Positions 45,304-61,200 of a stretch of DNA of 64,000 nt are shown here, one piece after another. Both the position numbers and the translations under genes were made by a program. The stretch spans positions 24,266,888-24,330,887 of the forward strand of contig NC_063260.1 in NCBI RefSeq assembly GCF_019578655.1, in the 5' to 3' direction. The notes under the pieces are model-generated. The model had not been told where the DNA came from. It was given only the letters and a program-made list of their open reading frames with translations, and did no database searches. This DNA is from Ricinus communis. Taxonomy: Eukaryota > Streptophyta > Magnoliopsida > Malpighiales > Euphorbiaceae. Within the stretch, counting starts at the first letter, position 1, and every line of letters starts with the position of its first letter.

Positions 45304-48300
45304 CAGAAGAGAAAAAAAAAAGGTTGATTCAAGTGGCAGGTGTATTAGTTCAGTTATGGTCTTCTTCTTATCACATTCAGCTTAGTTATGAGCAAGAGAT
45401 GATGACAGACTTTGTAGCTAGAGAATTTGGGTTGTTGAGCATTTTCAGGTTTCGTTTCTCTTTTATTTTTTTCTTCGAATTGCTGTTTTGCATTTGATGA
45501 TGATGGTTAGCTTATCAATTCTATTACATGTCTCCTATTGCTGATTGAAGGACTGTAAATTCTAAGAGTCCCCGAAAATGAGTTTGATTTCATGTTAATT
45601 ACAAGTGTTGCATAACTTGTTCCAATTGAAGAACAGCCTAGAACGATAGCTGGATAGGACTGGTAGTTAATTTGTCATTGAATCATTTTCATCAAATGTG
45701 CTTGTTTCAGCTTTATCATTCTCTCTTATAACAAATCTACTTATTTATGAGGTATCATCTCTTCTCTCTCAAGTCAATAAAAAAAACCATGTTTAAATAT
45801 ATCTCAATCCATGTATATACTACAGTAATGGTTTCTTTTGCATTTCTAGTCAAGAAATACTACATTGGTCTATTTCCAATTAAACCCATAATTCCTCCAT
45901 CTCTACCTGCAGCAAGCAAAAGGGACAATGAGTTTTTTGTAATGTACTGATACTAAAATATTAAAAGAGTAGTATAATTATTTAATTTGTTTCTCTTTGT
46001 TGACAAGATTATAAGGTCAAAGGCAATTGAATTAAAGCTGCAGGGTAAGTGACAGTTTTGTTTTGAAGGGGAGGCAAGAAGTTGTTAAACTATTTACGAG
46101 AAGCAAAGAGGTATGGGCGTAGAGTTTGGTTGTACGTGTCTGTCTTTGCTTAGAGGGTTATTAGGGTTTCTTTTAGATATGAAGAGACATGAAAATATTT
46201 GGGTACTGGTTTACACGTGCACTGCTCTGAACTAGCTCCTTTTCGAGGCAAAGCCATAACACTTCCATAAAAAGTCATCACATTCTCTCTCTATCTATAT
46301 ATCAATCATAAGATTTAAAGAGTAAGGGATTGGGCAGCTGTTGAAAGATGAAAAATGAAAAAATGAAGCTAAAACATGCTCAGATTCCCTGCACTAACAG
46401 CTAGCTACCTTGACCTCCATGTTATAATTCATTGCTTTGCATTGCCTTTATTCTTAAAGTTATTGAAAGCTTAATTGGCTTATCCACTTTTCTCAATATA
46501 TATATATTCTCTCGCTTCTAATGCTTCATGGCTTTCTTTGATCTACTTTTACCTTCCTTTGTTGGTCCACCTATTTCTCAATTAAAAACCATACATATAG
46601 GTTCTTGAACCTGAACATGAAGCCACCTGTCTTCTCTTCTCCATCTGTAAATTGAAGCTCATTAATTGTGTTCACTTGTTTTGGTAGGCTAGTTGTTAAT
46701 TAGTAGTTATTAAGATAGTTGAAGAGGGGAGCTTCAAACTGTATAGAACTAATTAAGTTCATATTAATCTGACAGTTCATAGCTGAAGATTTCTATATAT
46801 TGTTAGTGAGGACAGTATAGGTGCAAAATGTAGAGCTCTTCTTCTTCTTCATCGTCTCTTGAATTATATCCACGATTTTGTCTCCACCATGAAAGTATTC
46901 GTAGAGAATAAACATTAGAACCAAAGCTATCAGTAAGTTGCATGCTATCTGCCTGTAATTCTAAATTTTTCTGTTTGGAACAGCCAGCTGGATGCATGCT
47001 TTCATGGTGTTTGTTTTGACTAGCTAGTGCCTACATGCATGTATATATTTATAGTTCAAAATTAGTGTCTGTATTGGCTGGTTGTTGGTAATAGTACTAT
47101 AATGTAGTAATTCCATTCATCGTACCACTACATTTTGAACAGTGCAAGATGTTTGGATCAGAATAACCTCATGTTTGGAGAAACATGATAGGTCATCCAG
47201 GATTTTGATCCTAACGGATCATTTTGGAACGACCCTATTGATTAAACTACTTGAAGTTAACAGTTGCTATTTAAATCAAGAAGAATTTCAGATTTTCAGC
47301 AGTAAATGGATAGTCGTAACTATTATATATTTTAAATTTAATGGATATAATGTTTAAATATGACATGTCATGTTTATCATTTGTTCAAATACGACCAGGA
47401 TAATAATGTTTGATCTTTCGCAAACCAAAGTTGGTTTTCAGAATTTGGAATAAGAACTCGGGGATTAGCGGTATTCAGAATGGTTTTAGGAGGTGAAGGG
47501 AGAGAGTGATCAATGAATCCCAAGAGATTTTGATAATCTAGTAGAGGCAAAACTTAGGTTTTCCATGCTAAATAGTTGTTGTTGCTCGTTTAATAGAGAA
47601 AGAGAGGTGCACAGAAGTAAGTTTAGAAGATAAAGAATTTGTTGGTAAAGCAACTTGACTGTTATTATTTGCCATAGATATAGATGTTGTGCTGCCACGT
47701 AAAGAGAGTTTAAGGAAGAATAGAATGATCATAATTGCTATGCATATATACATAGAATATGCATTTAAAGAGATCAGATGACTCCTAATAAATAGATATA
47801 TCATACAAATAAATTCATAATCAAAGAGATAACTATCACATCCCTTAAAATTGTTTACTCAGATTATGAAGAATCTTAATCCTCAATATTTAAAGTATTT
47901 TCCTCAAATCTTTATTCGCATATATTTCCATGCCCCAAGACTACATCTATGAGTATGCTTGGTTTTAAAGATTAATGAAATTAAAATCGATAGAATCAAT
48001 TCCTATCAGGTCAATTCTTATACCTAGAAATTAATTACGTCAATTTATGAATAATATGCTGAATAAAGGAAATCCTGTGAACAACAATTTGTATGAATTT
48101 AATGAATGATTTATTTCAAAATATAGTCATAGGTATGGGCAGAACCAAAAATTAATCTAAGGAGATTAAAAGAAATTTCTAAAGTACATCGAGTCAAAAA
48201 TAAAATATTAAAAGAATATAAATAAAAATAATAATAATATAATGACTAAAATAAATTTTAGCAATATATGAAAATTTAAATTAAATAATTATTAGAATAT

Positions 48301-50163
48301 GACTGAAATTTAATTAAATTACAAGAGCACTATGAATGAAAAACAATCTAAAATTACATAAACTTATAGAATATAGTTAAGAAAATAAATTAATGACCCC
48401 TCATTCTTATACCTAGAATTCCGCCCCATGTCATATGTACGTGTCATAAACTTATAATATTTTTTGGATCCATTTTGAAAAAGAATTATTTTTATACGCT
48501 GACGGAATAATAAGAAAGAAACGTGCTATATAAAATATAAAGTTAAAAGAAGCATTAATAGTTAGTAATTAGAGATATATGATGATATCTATTTTTCCTT
48601 AATGGAAATGAGGAGCGAACTAAACTTGTTCCGGGTGCCTAATATGTATATATAACTTATGTTTATTTTTTTCTATATAATAATTCATATGAGTAATAAT
48701 GTAATTATATACATTAAACTTTCTTGTGTGAAGTTTAGCATAGAAGTCAAAAAAAATGGGAACACTGCAAGGGAAGGGAACGCAGCTTGTTGCCGCTTGA
48801 TCATTTGATTTAACCCGCTTTGTTTTCTATGTTTTTGTTTTGTTATGGTCTATCTGATATATATTAACCAAGTTTATTTATTCATATAAGACAAGATTAA
48901 ACAAAAAAAGGCTCTTACTTTAGCTTGGATTCAGAGCGAGAAATAAAAGAACACTCGTGACCATGCACCCATGCTAACTAGGGTTTGAAAGACTTTCCTT
49001 ATTGCGTCTGCATTAATCGTCCATGAATTTATTTCAGTACGTCTTCTATGAATACATGTGAAGGAAAGGACTTTTTTTAGGATACGAGAAGCCTCTTTGA
49101 CCGTATCTTTAATTTCAAAGATTACTGAATGTGAATAAAGGGAGGACTTGAAAAAGAAATTGTTTGTATTGGGTTAATCAAGCGTGAAGGAAAGGATGCA
49201 TATATTAACTTGTATAAAAGGAAAATATATTATATTTACTCGAGTAATGAGAAAACAAAGGAAGGGTTTTACATGTAATCTTTAGCCATATTGTTACCTC
49301 TACTACTGAATGAAGCAAGTAACTATAGAAGTTAGCTCAAAAAACCGCAATGAGTTAACAACGAAAGTGAAAGCAACACGTGTACATGTATTGTATTGCA
49401 GTTTAGGAGCGTTATGATTCTCCTCTGGCAGGATCGGTTAAGCTTTACAGATCTATGCTACTTCCTAACAATTGTAACTAAAATTGGTTGTTACTGTTAT
49501 CTGTTGTCCATGTTTTCACCTTCTGCGCTATCCTTAATTTGAAGCGACAAATGCTGAAGACAGGGAATGATCTTTGCATTTCAAGAACCTAATTAATGCT
49601 CTTTTTAATTATTGGTTAGGTTTTCTTTTCAGAAACTTACCCTTGTTTCTTGTTATATGCTTTGGCTAATTGATGAGAACCTATATGGAGTTATTTTTGA
49701 GGTTGAGCAAAGCACCTCTGGGAAGATGACTTTAGCGGCATTGGTGTGGGATAGATGACAGAGACTTGAAATCGTAAATCGCCTAGTGCAATCTCCAACA
49801 TATCAATTTGCAAATTATTTCTTTACAACAAATGCTCGACTGTTAGTGTTGTTTCCCTACTAATTTCATATACAAAACAAATTTATACATCAACTACAAG
49901 CTACAAAGGGATACACTCACTAGGGTTAACTTCAATCAACAAATTTGAGACTCTGTATATACTCCGAGCTACTATAGGGACTTCAACCTGTGCGAACCCC
50001 TCTTAATTAATAGCAAAATTTCAACAAGGCCATAGCAGAATTCCTTCTTGCTTGATCTTGTCAGGAGGACAGACATATAATTCCAGATGACACTATTTTG
50101 ACCTTATGTGCTCTCTGAAGTCTTCAAAATATTAAGCCACTTCAAGTATCCCCACCAGTTTTA
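45304..50163. other. AHL 3' region, intergenic, kinesin 3' region
   Basis: The first 300 bases are likely AHL 3' UTR and the last 200-300 bases are the 3' UTR of the minus-strand kinesin. Between them I see only AT-rich DNA with short (TA)n runs, no coding frame and no clear mobile element. Confidence 0.6.
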
Positions 50164-53100
50164 TCAATATTCTACACGTAGACGCTGCAGTTCAGCTTGA
50201 AAAGTAGGACTGCAAGTTAGCGTACGATGTGCAAGAGTCCTTATATCATCCCTCGAACAGTCCCGCGAGATGCGAACCAGTTCCCAGAGTGCACCTCCAG
50301 TAATCATGTCTTTTACATTTACTTCTGCAGAAACAGTTTTCAAGTCCTATCAGCTCTCATTAAACTCGATGGTATATTGGCTTGTTCAATGTCAAAATGA
50401 TAGAAGCAAACTTACCATGTTGAGCTAGGTGGCAGAGTGCAAGCTCTATATGGCGCCTGATTTGGGAGGCGTCATTGTTAGCATTCTCTACAATCCATGG
50501 AAGTGCACCATCCTCAATCAATAGGGACTTTCCATTCTTACTCCCTGTACCATTTAAGTAAAATACAAGTTCAACATTATGCTTTACACAAGTATCATAT
50601 GTATCTAGAGACGTCACTAATGGAACTCAACATGACACAGCCACAAATCGATGCATGCTTGAAATGAAAATGTTAGCAGCTCTTTAGTAGCAGAGCCTGA
50701 TTTTTGAGGTTGCATACCTTGAGTTGATGCTCTTGACTCACATTTTGCGAAATTTGCTACTCCACGAGCAACTTGTGCAAGAACATCAGGATGCCTGCAT
50801 CTAACCATCCCTAGTAAAGCCTTGATGCCACCTTCACCTCTTAGCTTCATTTGCAACTTATCTGGAACATACAGCTTCTTAGTACTTAGTTACAGCCACA
50901 AAATAGATGCCATTGAAAGACTAGATTATTGGTGATCCCTATTTAAGGAACTGTGCAGTGCTAAATCCCCATTGCACCACAAAACGATCATGGGAGGGAT
51001 AGAGGAGAAGAAATTTAGCCAACGCACATTATTATGAAATCCATACCCCAGTTAACAATTACAACGTCAATATTTGCACCAGCAAGCATGATTCCAATAA
51101 CATTTTACCCCCAACACCAAAGTAAGAAGTATACCATTGCCACAAAGATTAGCTATAGCTCCAGCAACCATTCGAAGTGTTTGAGGATCCTGAGCATTGG
51201 CTGCTGTCGTTGATAATAAACGAATGCCGCCTTGAGCCATTATGAGCTCTTGGTTGGTTTCTGATCGGATTTTAAAAAGAAAGTCGCATAAGGAAGGTGA
51301 AAATAAAATCCAAAAATACCCCTTGAGAGAAGTATAAAATATTTCGGCAAGACTTGTTCAAACCTACCATTCATTGCAAGATTGGCGATTGCACCAGCTG
51401 CAACTCTATGTATGGTCTCATCCTCTGAACTTTTTAGCAGTGCCAACAGTGATGTAAGACCACCAGCTTCTACAATCTTCTCTTGATTTGTTTCTATACA
51501 GAGCATGACTTTCACGTCATCAGTAAGTGATGTAACAAGAATGTCAAGGGCTTATTGCCCTAGAATATTTGTGGAAATATAAATTAGTGCTGGTATAGCA
51601 TAATCGTATATGAAGTTAAACAAGTTATGTGAAACAACTATAATACAGCAGAACTTCATGCAAATTGCGCTTCATATAGGTCATGGCAGATTAGATTGGA
51701 AGTTGACATTAATTATCAGTTTCAGTAAACATGAAATTCCTACACAAAATGATGTTAAATGTAGTCTCAGAAATTGAATCATCTAATTTGAAAACATGAT
51801 GTAGAGAAGGTGCCATCAAATACACAATGTACCAAGCAGTTCTCTAAGCACAGACATAATACAAAAAAAAAAAAAAAGCAATTAAACGCCATTCAGTTGA
51901 AATGCCAATATCAGGTAGGACTTGCAGTGACAAGAATTAAAAGAGTAAGCCTATGATGCACTACTAGGAAGAACATTTTGATTAAGCTGGGATAAAATTT
52001 AAGGAGACTCAAGAGAGGTGCTTGGAGAAACAGTAAGAAAGACACCTTCAGCTGCAAGATTTGCTACAACTTTCACAGCATGAATCCGCACGTCAGAATC
52101 TTCAGCTTCAAGCAGTGAGAGGATCTTATGCAATCCAACTGAAAAATGATTGGATTATGCAGGAAAAGAAACCAAGCATTACAGATCAAACTTTAAAAAA
52201 AGATTAAAAAGAAAAAATCAACCAACCAACTGATGAATTGTCAATTGCCAAGAACTAATTACTACCTTGTTCAAAGAGTTTAGCTATTGAGGCCTTTTCC
52301 CCATTTCCTGTATCACTGAGCTGTGGATGTCTAAGTTGAGGCATTTGAGAATCTAAATCACCAAGAATTTTCTCAGACCCATCCCTGTCAAGTCTTCTTC
52401 TTGTCTAAAAGATAAACATAGACAGGATTCAGATTCCAGAAATCAATCAAGCAATTGTACATACTGTATGAATAACATTATAGGGGATACTCATTTGCTG
52501 AGAATTAGAATCCCTTAAATTTATAACCCCTAACTTTTCACAATTTTAAACATGGAATATTGCTATATAATTTCATAATTTAGATAAATTCTTCACTTCT
52601 GCAGTTGTTATATTGATAGGATAAAATTCTCAATATTGTAATTTCACTGAAGGATGAAAATTTTTCTGTTATCAGACTTCAGAATTTCAACATCTTGAAT
52701 CCTAAAAGAATTTTAGGAGCACTCAAGATCACTCTGTTCCCTAAAAGTTGTGATATCCTGTTGACCTTCCATCTAGACATTGGGTCCTAGAAATTAGTGG
52801 TTCCCATGGTAGTTAGCACAGACTTTGGAAAATCTTTCTCCTGGAATCAAATAAGATAACACTAAGCCACAGCAAACTAATAATTTCCATGGATGGCATA
52901 CCTCATCAGCCTCAAAACTTAATTGTAACAATTGAGTTTGTAGTAATGCTATTTCCCCTTCAAGTTTTTCCTTTTGGAAAGCCTCATCTTCCAGCATCTT
53001 CCGAAGCTTTAAAATCTCAGAATTTCCTGATGCCTAGTACACCAAAGTTGAAGTTCTATGTCAGCCAATCAAGACCAAAGATGTGAAAGAAATAAAGGAA

Positions 53101-56100
53101 GATAAGAACCTCTAAGAGAGACACAACACATACCTCCGATCTCTTGGATTGAGCTAGTTGACTTTTAAGATTATTGACTTCCTCTTGAGCACCCTTCCTT
53201 AAGACTGTTTCTTTCTGTAGCAATTTTTTTATCTCAGCAATTTCCTCAGCCATCCTTGAAACCTGTGCACCAAAAATGAGGATGAACACCAAAGTTGTCT
53301 TTTTCATTTCAACAATCAAAGCAGTTGCTCATTAGAAAGTCGTTCAAACTTCAAAGCCTAGGTAGTTCAACATTTCATCTTAATGTCAATATCATGATGT
53401 CTGGAAAAGGCAAACATGGAGACAAACAACATAGAAATATAATGTTCACAACAAAAAGTTCATATAACCTTAATTTTCCTGCCATCATATGCAATGACTT
53501 GGTTCATTAGAAATGTTTAGATTTTCCATTGAAATAAACCCACTGCATTTGACAAGTTACATGGTATCGGATCAATCACCTCTCTTTTAGTTGCCACATC
53601 AGAACAATCATTATTGGGTGCAACCACCATTTGGTCACCAGCATGCTTTTGTTGGTTCATTGTCCATTTTTCTTCCAGTTTCTTTATTGAATCTATATAC
53701 TCTTTCTGATAGTTCAATCTTTCCTTCTACAGGAAAAAAAGAATTAGAAATTCAAAAGCACACCAAATTTAGCAAATGCAGCATTATAAATCAAAGTGAG
53801 CGTACCAGATAAAATGAAACTAACTAGCAAAATGAAGCTTAAGGTGCTATCAAGAAAGAATCAATGCATTTAATTTTGTTTCATACATAAAGAGATTCAT
53901 ATACCAATAGAGAAATGTGAAATTGGATAGGTATAACTACTCAAACTTAAATTGTCTGAGCAATAAAAGGTAATGTATGAATTCTCATCATAATAGTTTA
54001 AAGAGGCCAATATATGAGTGCAGTCTGCAATTAACAATACAAGGCATTTTGGAATTATACACACCAAGATCTACAAGTGTAAGAGAAGTTTCAGTAAAGA
54101 GATCGAGTAATTTCCTCCCAAACAACACGCTCATCCTCCTAAGCATAAATCGTCACTCACTGACGAAAGTACTTACTTGTAATGCATCCGCATAGTTCTT
54201 TTCTACCTCAGAAACCTGGTTTTGTGCTTCTATAGTTATTCTTTTAATTTCCTCCTCAAATGCTTTCTGCTGCCTCTCATGTTCTGCAATGAGTTTGTCC
54301 AATTGTATATCTAGCCGTCTAGCCAAACTTTTATAATCAAATTCCTCCTTCAATTTCAACATATTCTCCACCTTCATTGCCTATGATGAGAACATTCAAA
54401 AAGAATTAGGAAAAGAGAGTGCAGGGGGAGGAGGGCAATTCTTATAGAGAACAGGCTAGTGAAGGAACTCAGGGCAAAAACAAAATGCACACTGCCATAG
54501 GTGATATAGGTAAAAACAAATAAAAACTGCACCAACTAGTCTAAAATGACATCTCAAAGTACTATAGTAAAAGTAAAGGTTGTGGACTTAGGTACGCACC
54601 CTTTGTCCAAACATTATGGTACTTGCTGTCTCTCCTCGGTGGCGCGGGGATGGACCAATAGTAATAACCAGTGAAGTTCTTGCTGTCCCTGTTAAAATTT
54701 CATGAAGTAAATCACTTTATAATTTGCAGTATCAACACATATTGTCTTATATTTGTAAGTTCACTTAATCAAATGCTAATACATCAAAAAGTAGATAGTA
54801 GACATGTAGTCCATTGAAGGCAACCAATTGGCTGGTGAGGAACTGATGGAAAAAGAAGGGGAAAACTAAGCGATAGTGTGTTTATACAATTCAATCACCA
54901 GTAATTATGTCATTTTAAGTAAGCTAAAACAACCAATAGCTATGCATTCCCAACTACATTTAATTTCTAAAAAGAACAGAGAACATGTCATATGATCCGG
55001 GAGAATCCAAACAAAAGGAAAAAGAAAAGAGTTATGTACAAAGGTATTACCTCCAAATGAATCTCGAAGCAGCCTAGTAAGCTTTGAATCACGAACTGGG
55101 ACATGTGGACTATTTTCTGCCAGCGCATTAATGCACTTCCCTAGTGCACTCAAGGAGAGATTGATAGATTTGGCTTCCTCCAGTGTATGTCCTTCACTTC
55201 CTGCAAATTCGTGAAGGAATGAGCAAACTTCAAAATGTGATGGTGTGACTGATACCCAATCTGGTCCTAATAGAATTGAAAACCTAAAAACAGAAACAGG
55301 GTTCATGCTTCATCCAGAGTGTATGCACACACATAGTGCCAGGCGGAGGGGAGACATTCATTGTTTTGTTATTTTTATCCTTTTTTATTTTTTGGAGACA
55401 GGTATTATTAGAACATGATGAGAGTAGTTAAATTTCTTATGGTCCAATTATCTCTACATGTAAACATGTCCATAGCTAATTAGCTAGAATTTTAAAATTA
55501 ACCATGTTAAATACATATGCTACCATTAAAACTATGCTTTTCCTCATTTTGCTATCCTTCATGCTTGTATATGTAGCTCTTAACAGCACATGAAAAAGAA
55601 AGATCATGAAGACAAATATAGGCTAGTAATTTATAAACCTTCTGAGGGAAAAAAAAGAAGAAAAGAAGACAAGATTCCTATATGAATGAGAATGTGAAAC
55701 AAAAATCAAACAAGAAGAAAACAATCATGAGACGATATCTAGGAAAGAAGTGGGAATGAGACACATTCCATATCAATATCTTGCATGCAGCATACCTGAC
55801 TTATCAATCCGCTCTGAACCAGCAAGATCTACAACAACAAGCTTGCCTTTCCGAACAACAGGAGGCTTCAGATTTTTAACCATGTGGGAGTTGTTATGAT
55901 TTTCACTTGAAAGAGCAGAATCTCTTCCTTTGACAGACTTCTTGACATGTACCTACATATTTGAGAATTCTATTAATGTTTACACGCATTAATATGAAAA
56001 GTTCAAATGACTTCCCTAGTTCTTAACTTTTTCAAAAGCATTAAACCATATGATAGAGAAAAGCAAATTAACTCACCATCAGAATAGCATGACTACGAGA

Positions 56101-58243
56101 AGATTCGGTATTCAATTTTGTATTTGCAGCAAAACGATGTGCTTCTCCTATTCGTAATAGTTCCAGAAAACTCTGCTGATCCCTAATTTCAACAAGGATA
56201 GCTCCTGGCAGTGAAACATCTCCAGTTTTTGGGTCTTCCACAATAGATATGTTATCATTAGTTGGATCAAGGAGGTCCTGTATAGTCTCCATATATAACT
56301 GCACAATTTTTTGAGGAACAAAAATATGAGAAAATATGTGCATTCTAATAATTTAAAAAAAAAAAACTAATAAAAGTCCATAAATTTGTATGGATGTAAT
56401 ACAATAACCAGTGACGATATCAGAAACATTAAAGAAAAGGGTACCCCAGGTGCACTCTCTGCTTTGCTATAGTTGAAAGAGGGTCCTCTGTCCTACAATT
56501 TTAGAAACATAACTAAAATTTTATAGAAAATCTATGGGTCTTGAGAGTATTGAGTCATAATGCAATAGTGGCCATATATGTGGGATGGAACCTCACCTTG
56601 CACAAGACCAATTGGCTTGTGCTAAGGCCCAATTTACTCCACTTATACATCACCCATATTATTTTCCCATGTGGATTCTATTTTAGAACATGCTATAACG
56701 GCCAACCTGCAAATAGGAGACTGAGACAGAATCAGTGTCCAAAGAAACATCTGCTAATATATCCTCCATTGCACGGACCATTATTCCTCGAGCAGCAGTA
56801 TCTTCCTCTCCAAGCCGTCCAAGAGTATATGTCTTACCAGTACCAGTCTGCCCATAGGCCATGACTGTTCCATTGTATCCATCCAAAACACTCTGCAGAT
56901 ACAAATTACACAGGTATATAAGTTGAAGTCTCATGATTACACATGAGAAAAGTAAAGGCGAAAGAGCATTCACATATTAGCATTTAAAATGAATATTTAT
57001 TGGCAGAATATATTCTGAATTCTACGGGAGGGGACCTACTGACAGGAATACGGTTTGTTACCAATATCCATTTGGATTTAAACTTTGTAGAGCAATTTTG
57101 AGCTGATGTAAACAACTCATAGAAATACTTAATCATATTACTTCAGTTCAAACTAGTTGCCAGAGCATGAATTGATTACTGGTCAGGACAGAGGACCGCT
57201 TCAAGTTTTCTTCAAAGTGGGAAAAGCTTGCTGAAATAAGAAAAGTGAATTAATTTCTAGAGGGAAGTTGGAGGGAAATAATCATAGTGCCCTTTTCTTA
57301 TTCAACAAAGAATCAGAATGCCTTTTATCAGGTACAAAGAAAAAAAAAATTAAAAAAAAGCCACTAATACAGTATCAGATATAGATCTCTGTGGTAATCA
57401 TTTAAAATCTCAACCTCATACTCATTTTTAACATTGAACACCAACTCATATACTGGATTACCTATATGCTAAGCTTTAAAAAGAAAGCACAAAATTTACC
57501 TCAACAACAGGCTTTGCAACAACCTCATAAACACGTTTCTGTGATGCAAACTCAGTTAGCACTTCATCGAACTCATATGTATCTGAATCCCAATTGTTTT
57601 TCCGAAGTTTTAACCTTTTCACCTAAAACCAACAGACAGTAATTATCGTTCATTATGAAATTAATTGATTGGTAAAAAGTTTTTAAAAAATGTGAATGTA
57701 AATTTATACACCTCAGGCTGTAATTCAACACAATCAGCAAAATCAGCATCTGCCTCCATTTCCTCTGCATTTCGTGGCCTTAATCTCACAGCTACCCTTA
57801 CTCTGCCAGGAACTACAACAAGAACAACACGATTTCCATCATTATGGATATTTTTACTTACCTACATTTTTATTTAAAAGAAGAAAAAAAAAAAGCGAGA
57901 ATATTCAATATGTTTCAATTAGTTAGCATCAGAAAACTTCTACAAATCACAATTTCCACTTTCAAAAAACAGAAATATCTCCACAAACAGAAGTAACACA
58001 AGATCTCCATAATGAAACCAAATAAAATAGTAATAATTTTTACAGACCTCCAGCATCATCTTTAGCGGCACCGAGAGAAGCCGGAGCACTTTTCCGGAGC
58101 CCCGAGCTAGTCAAGGACTTGGACTTAACAGAATTCTTCGGATTTGAGTTAACAGAAAGGGTTCTACTGCTTGTATTGAGAGAGTTTCTAGAACTGCTAT
58201 AATTGCCATTTCGATAATTACTAACACCTGTTGTCGAAGCCAT
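50164..58243 (-). CDS. ARK: armadillo repeat-containing kinesin (ARK / KIN-U class)
   Basis: Plant N-terminal microtubule motor with C-terminal armadillo repeats; Arabidopsis ARKs act on endoplasmic microtubules in root hairs and other cells. Nineteen exons, all GT-AG and in frame: 58243-58048, 57812-57712, 57622-57500, 56892-56707, 56298-56077, 55952-55796, 55200-55051, 54688-54600, 54380-54177, 53726-53580, 53262-53134, 53033-52902, 52404-52266, 52138-52046, 51493-51368, 51260-51135, 50861-50718, 50544-50416, 50324-50164. Product 917 residues, the usual ARK size. The Ser-rich N-terminus is followed by the motor from about 67: P-loop GQTGTGKT 154-161, NTESSRSH 265-272 (switch I), DLAGSE 318-323 (switch II). 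A coiled coil spans about 410-620 and ARM repeats about 659-917. An in-frame ATG also occurs nine codons upstream at 58270. No lesion seen. Confidence 0.97.
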
Positions 58244-58270
58244 CGATAGTCGACAAAAATAAAAGTTCAC

Positions 58271-61200
58271 TAAACAGAACGTATCACATATGGTATCTTA
58301 CTGCTGTTATTTTCTGTTTGGTCGCCTAGAAAATTTTAAAAGAAAAACAAACAAAAAAAAACGAGGATCGTGTGTGAGGTGCGGAGAGTTGTTCGTTTGT
58401 TTTCAATTGAATCGAAAGAAGAAGAGAGACTGGCTTCAGAGTGTATATAGTAAAGGTCAAGTCACAGGCCTTTTGTGGGACCTGTAATTTTGTATATGTG
58501 AACACTGAAGTTACGAAAAGGCCCCGACATTATATTATTAAGGTATAACCTTGAGATTTTTGAACACACGATTTTATAGTGACGGTGCCTTTTAATAGGA
58601 CGCGTAATAGAGCGGTGGGTGGGTTAAGTTTACTGATTTGCCCTTTCTCTCTATTATACAGTAGTTGATAGTTCTCTCTCTTCCACTTTCGACTTCACGA
58701 TTCACGACCAACTGTTTTTAGTGAGTTAAGGCTGTAACCTCTAACGGTTTGTGAATGTGCCAATGATTGTGGAAATAATCAAGAAAATTACAAGGGAATC
58801 AAGAGCGTAACGTTCTTTATTAACTATAAAAATTATTAAAAAAATTATATTACAATGTATTAACTTGAGGGATCGTGATGCTAATCATTTATGCAATTTC
58901 TTTTCTAAATAATTAATGTTGTTTACTTTTTAAGTAAGTTTAAACATCATGCATATGATTTTATTATACGTAAGTACTCTTTCTTTCCTTTTTGTCTTAT
59001 TGGAAGCAAATTGACCGCATTCCTATTAAGATTCAACTCTTCTTTTTTTAACAACTACTCAACTTCATATTCCTTACTTTTATATACTAAGCGTCTCAAG
59101 CTTTATACTATACACACGTTAACATTATTAAACTTAATTTTATCTTAATAATTAGACATCCAGCTTGTAATTATAAATTGCCGAGTCCAAAAAATTATAA
59201 ATCAAATACGATTTGGTGAGTAAACAGTCAGTATATAATTTAAATATAATATTAGAAAATATTCTTTAAGATGATTTTCATATTAATTTCTTTGTGATAG
59301 TTAAATCTTCAACGCATATGGAAAAAGGCGGACTACCTCTCTACCTTCCCAAACTACCACACTTGACCTAAAGAAATCAATCTTTAAACTTCAGTCATAA
59401 ATTTTTTTAAAAATATAGCAAAAGTGGCTCCAAAAGATCATGCTTTGCAGGGAAATATTTTCTTAAAAAAGTTTTATATGCATCTCAAAATCTTAGTAAG
59501 ATAAAGCAAATTTAGTAGCAGTTAGGGAAGAAAAAAAGAAAAAAAGAAGAAGAAGCAAACTACCTAAAAACTAAGATAATATAACAACTAAATACAGGAA
59601 AAGGAGTGTTTGGTGGAGAAAGCTATAACTTTGAATAATTATGTCTACTCTCCGTTGTCCCTAAGTAACAAGTGGTGCAATTGTCTACGATTAATTTAAA
59701 TTGACAGAAATTAAGAATGAAAACCAGTTCTTCTTAGTACATATACGTAGCTAATTAACAATGTGGTCCAAACTTGAACAACTGACGCGCGGTTCCAAAA
59801 GGTGGTTATAAAATTTTTCTTTTGGCTACTTGTGTTCAAATCGTTACTATATAGTTTTGAATTTTTATTTTGTAACATAAAGGTAAGCTGCTCTTTTATA
59901 TTAGTAATACAAGAAAAGTAAGTTTGGAATTTAAGCTCTGAAGATTATTATAATAAAATACCAAGATGATAGAGCTTGAAGTTGGACTAAATTATAGAGT
60001 GGGGACATAGGCGAATAATTAACAATCATTGTGGTATCACCTGCCGCATTAACTAGCAAAATGAGAAGGGTGATAAGCCAATTTTAAGAAATTTGTTAGT
60101 TTTGGAGAAATAATAGATTACAATTTAATGCAAGGGTTTTCCTCTTTTAGACTTATTACTTGTGACCCATTAGTTGTTATATGAGAGAACATCCAAAATA
60201 TGTATTAAATTGTATTTATATGTATATAAGTAACAAAAATTCTCATAATGACATAAAAGGACAAGAATTTTTCAAAAAGTTTTGGCACCAGATGCAAATC
60301 AAATAATGGAAAAGAGCTTTTTCCTGGAAAAGAGCGAAGCAATAAATCGAATGGGTATGGAAATTTGAAACATATATATATATCTTCCAAATACAAGTTG
60401 TAGTAGCACACAAACCATTCAAATTCAAACTTGCCAAAAAGAGAACTGAGATTCAAAACATTGTCATATTTATCAGAGGCATTACTTAGCTTAAAGCGAA
60501 TTCTCTACCACTTTAAACGGCCTTAACATATGCCATATGAACCGATGGAAACGTCCTTTCAAATCATACCTCCCACACGCACATTGATTTTCTCTAATAT
60601 GCTGTTGAGGTCCACTGATGGATACTTTGGAGACAATGAAAAGACAACGATCCCACTCAAGGGTTTCATTTGACAGTCTTTATGCAAAAGAATAAAGGGA
60701 AGGAAGTTGTGCTTTCTTAAGTAATGGATGCAACCACGTTGGAGATTAGATTGCGTGTGTATTATTATGGACTATGTACCGGTTAGATTATCGCATTTAT
60801 AAGAAAATAATTACTCTTCTTGTCTAGTATATTGAATTTTCCATGAATAAAAGAATTATTATGCATGACCATTGAGACAACTAATTAGAAAAAAAGAAAT
60901 GAATGCTATCTCCAATATTTGGGTCTTGGATTATGGTTATATAAATAACTTGCTTAGGAATTGTGATCCTTGACTTTATGTTTCACTTGTGGGTCATTAG
61001 GTACTAAATGAGTTGCATTCAATTTGCACAAACTTTACTTTTTATGAATGATGAAGATGGGAAAGCTAAATCAACTTTGACATAATGGGAATGTTTGGGT
61101 TTCAAGTGGTAAGGAGGTTCCATCAGAATGTACACCTAACCAGAGTAAATGTAATAGTAAAGGATGGGTATGATTCAACACTTTAACTGGTTCTACCATT

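Noticed and set aside
46885..47009. 11-base inverted repeat (CACCATGAAAG and its complement) as a microRNA hairpin
   Set aside because: Pairing does not extend beyond 11 bases on either side and the loop is over 100 bases; no known miRNA sequence is present.
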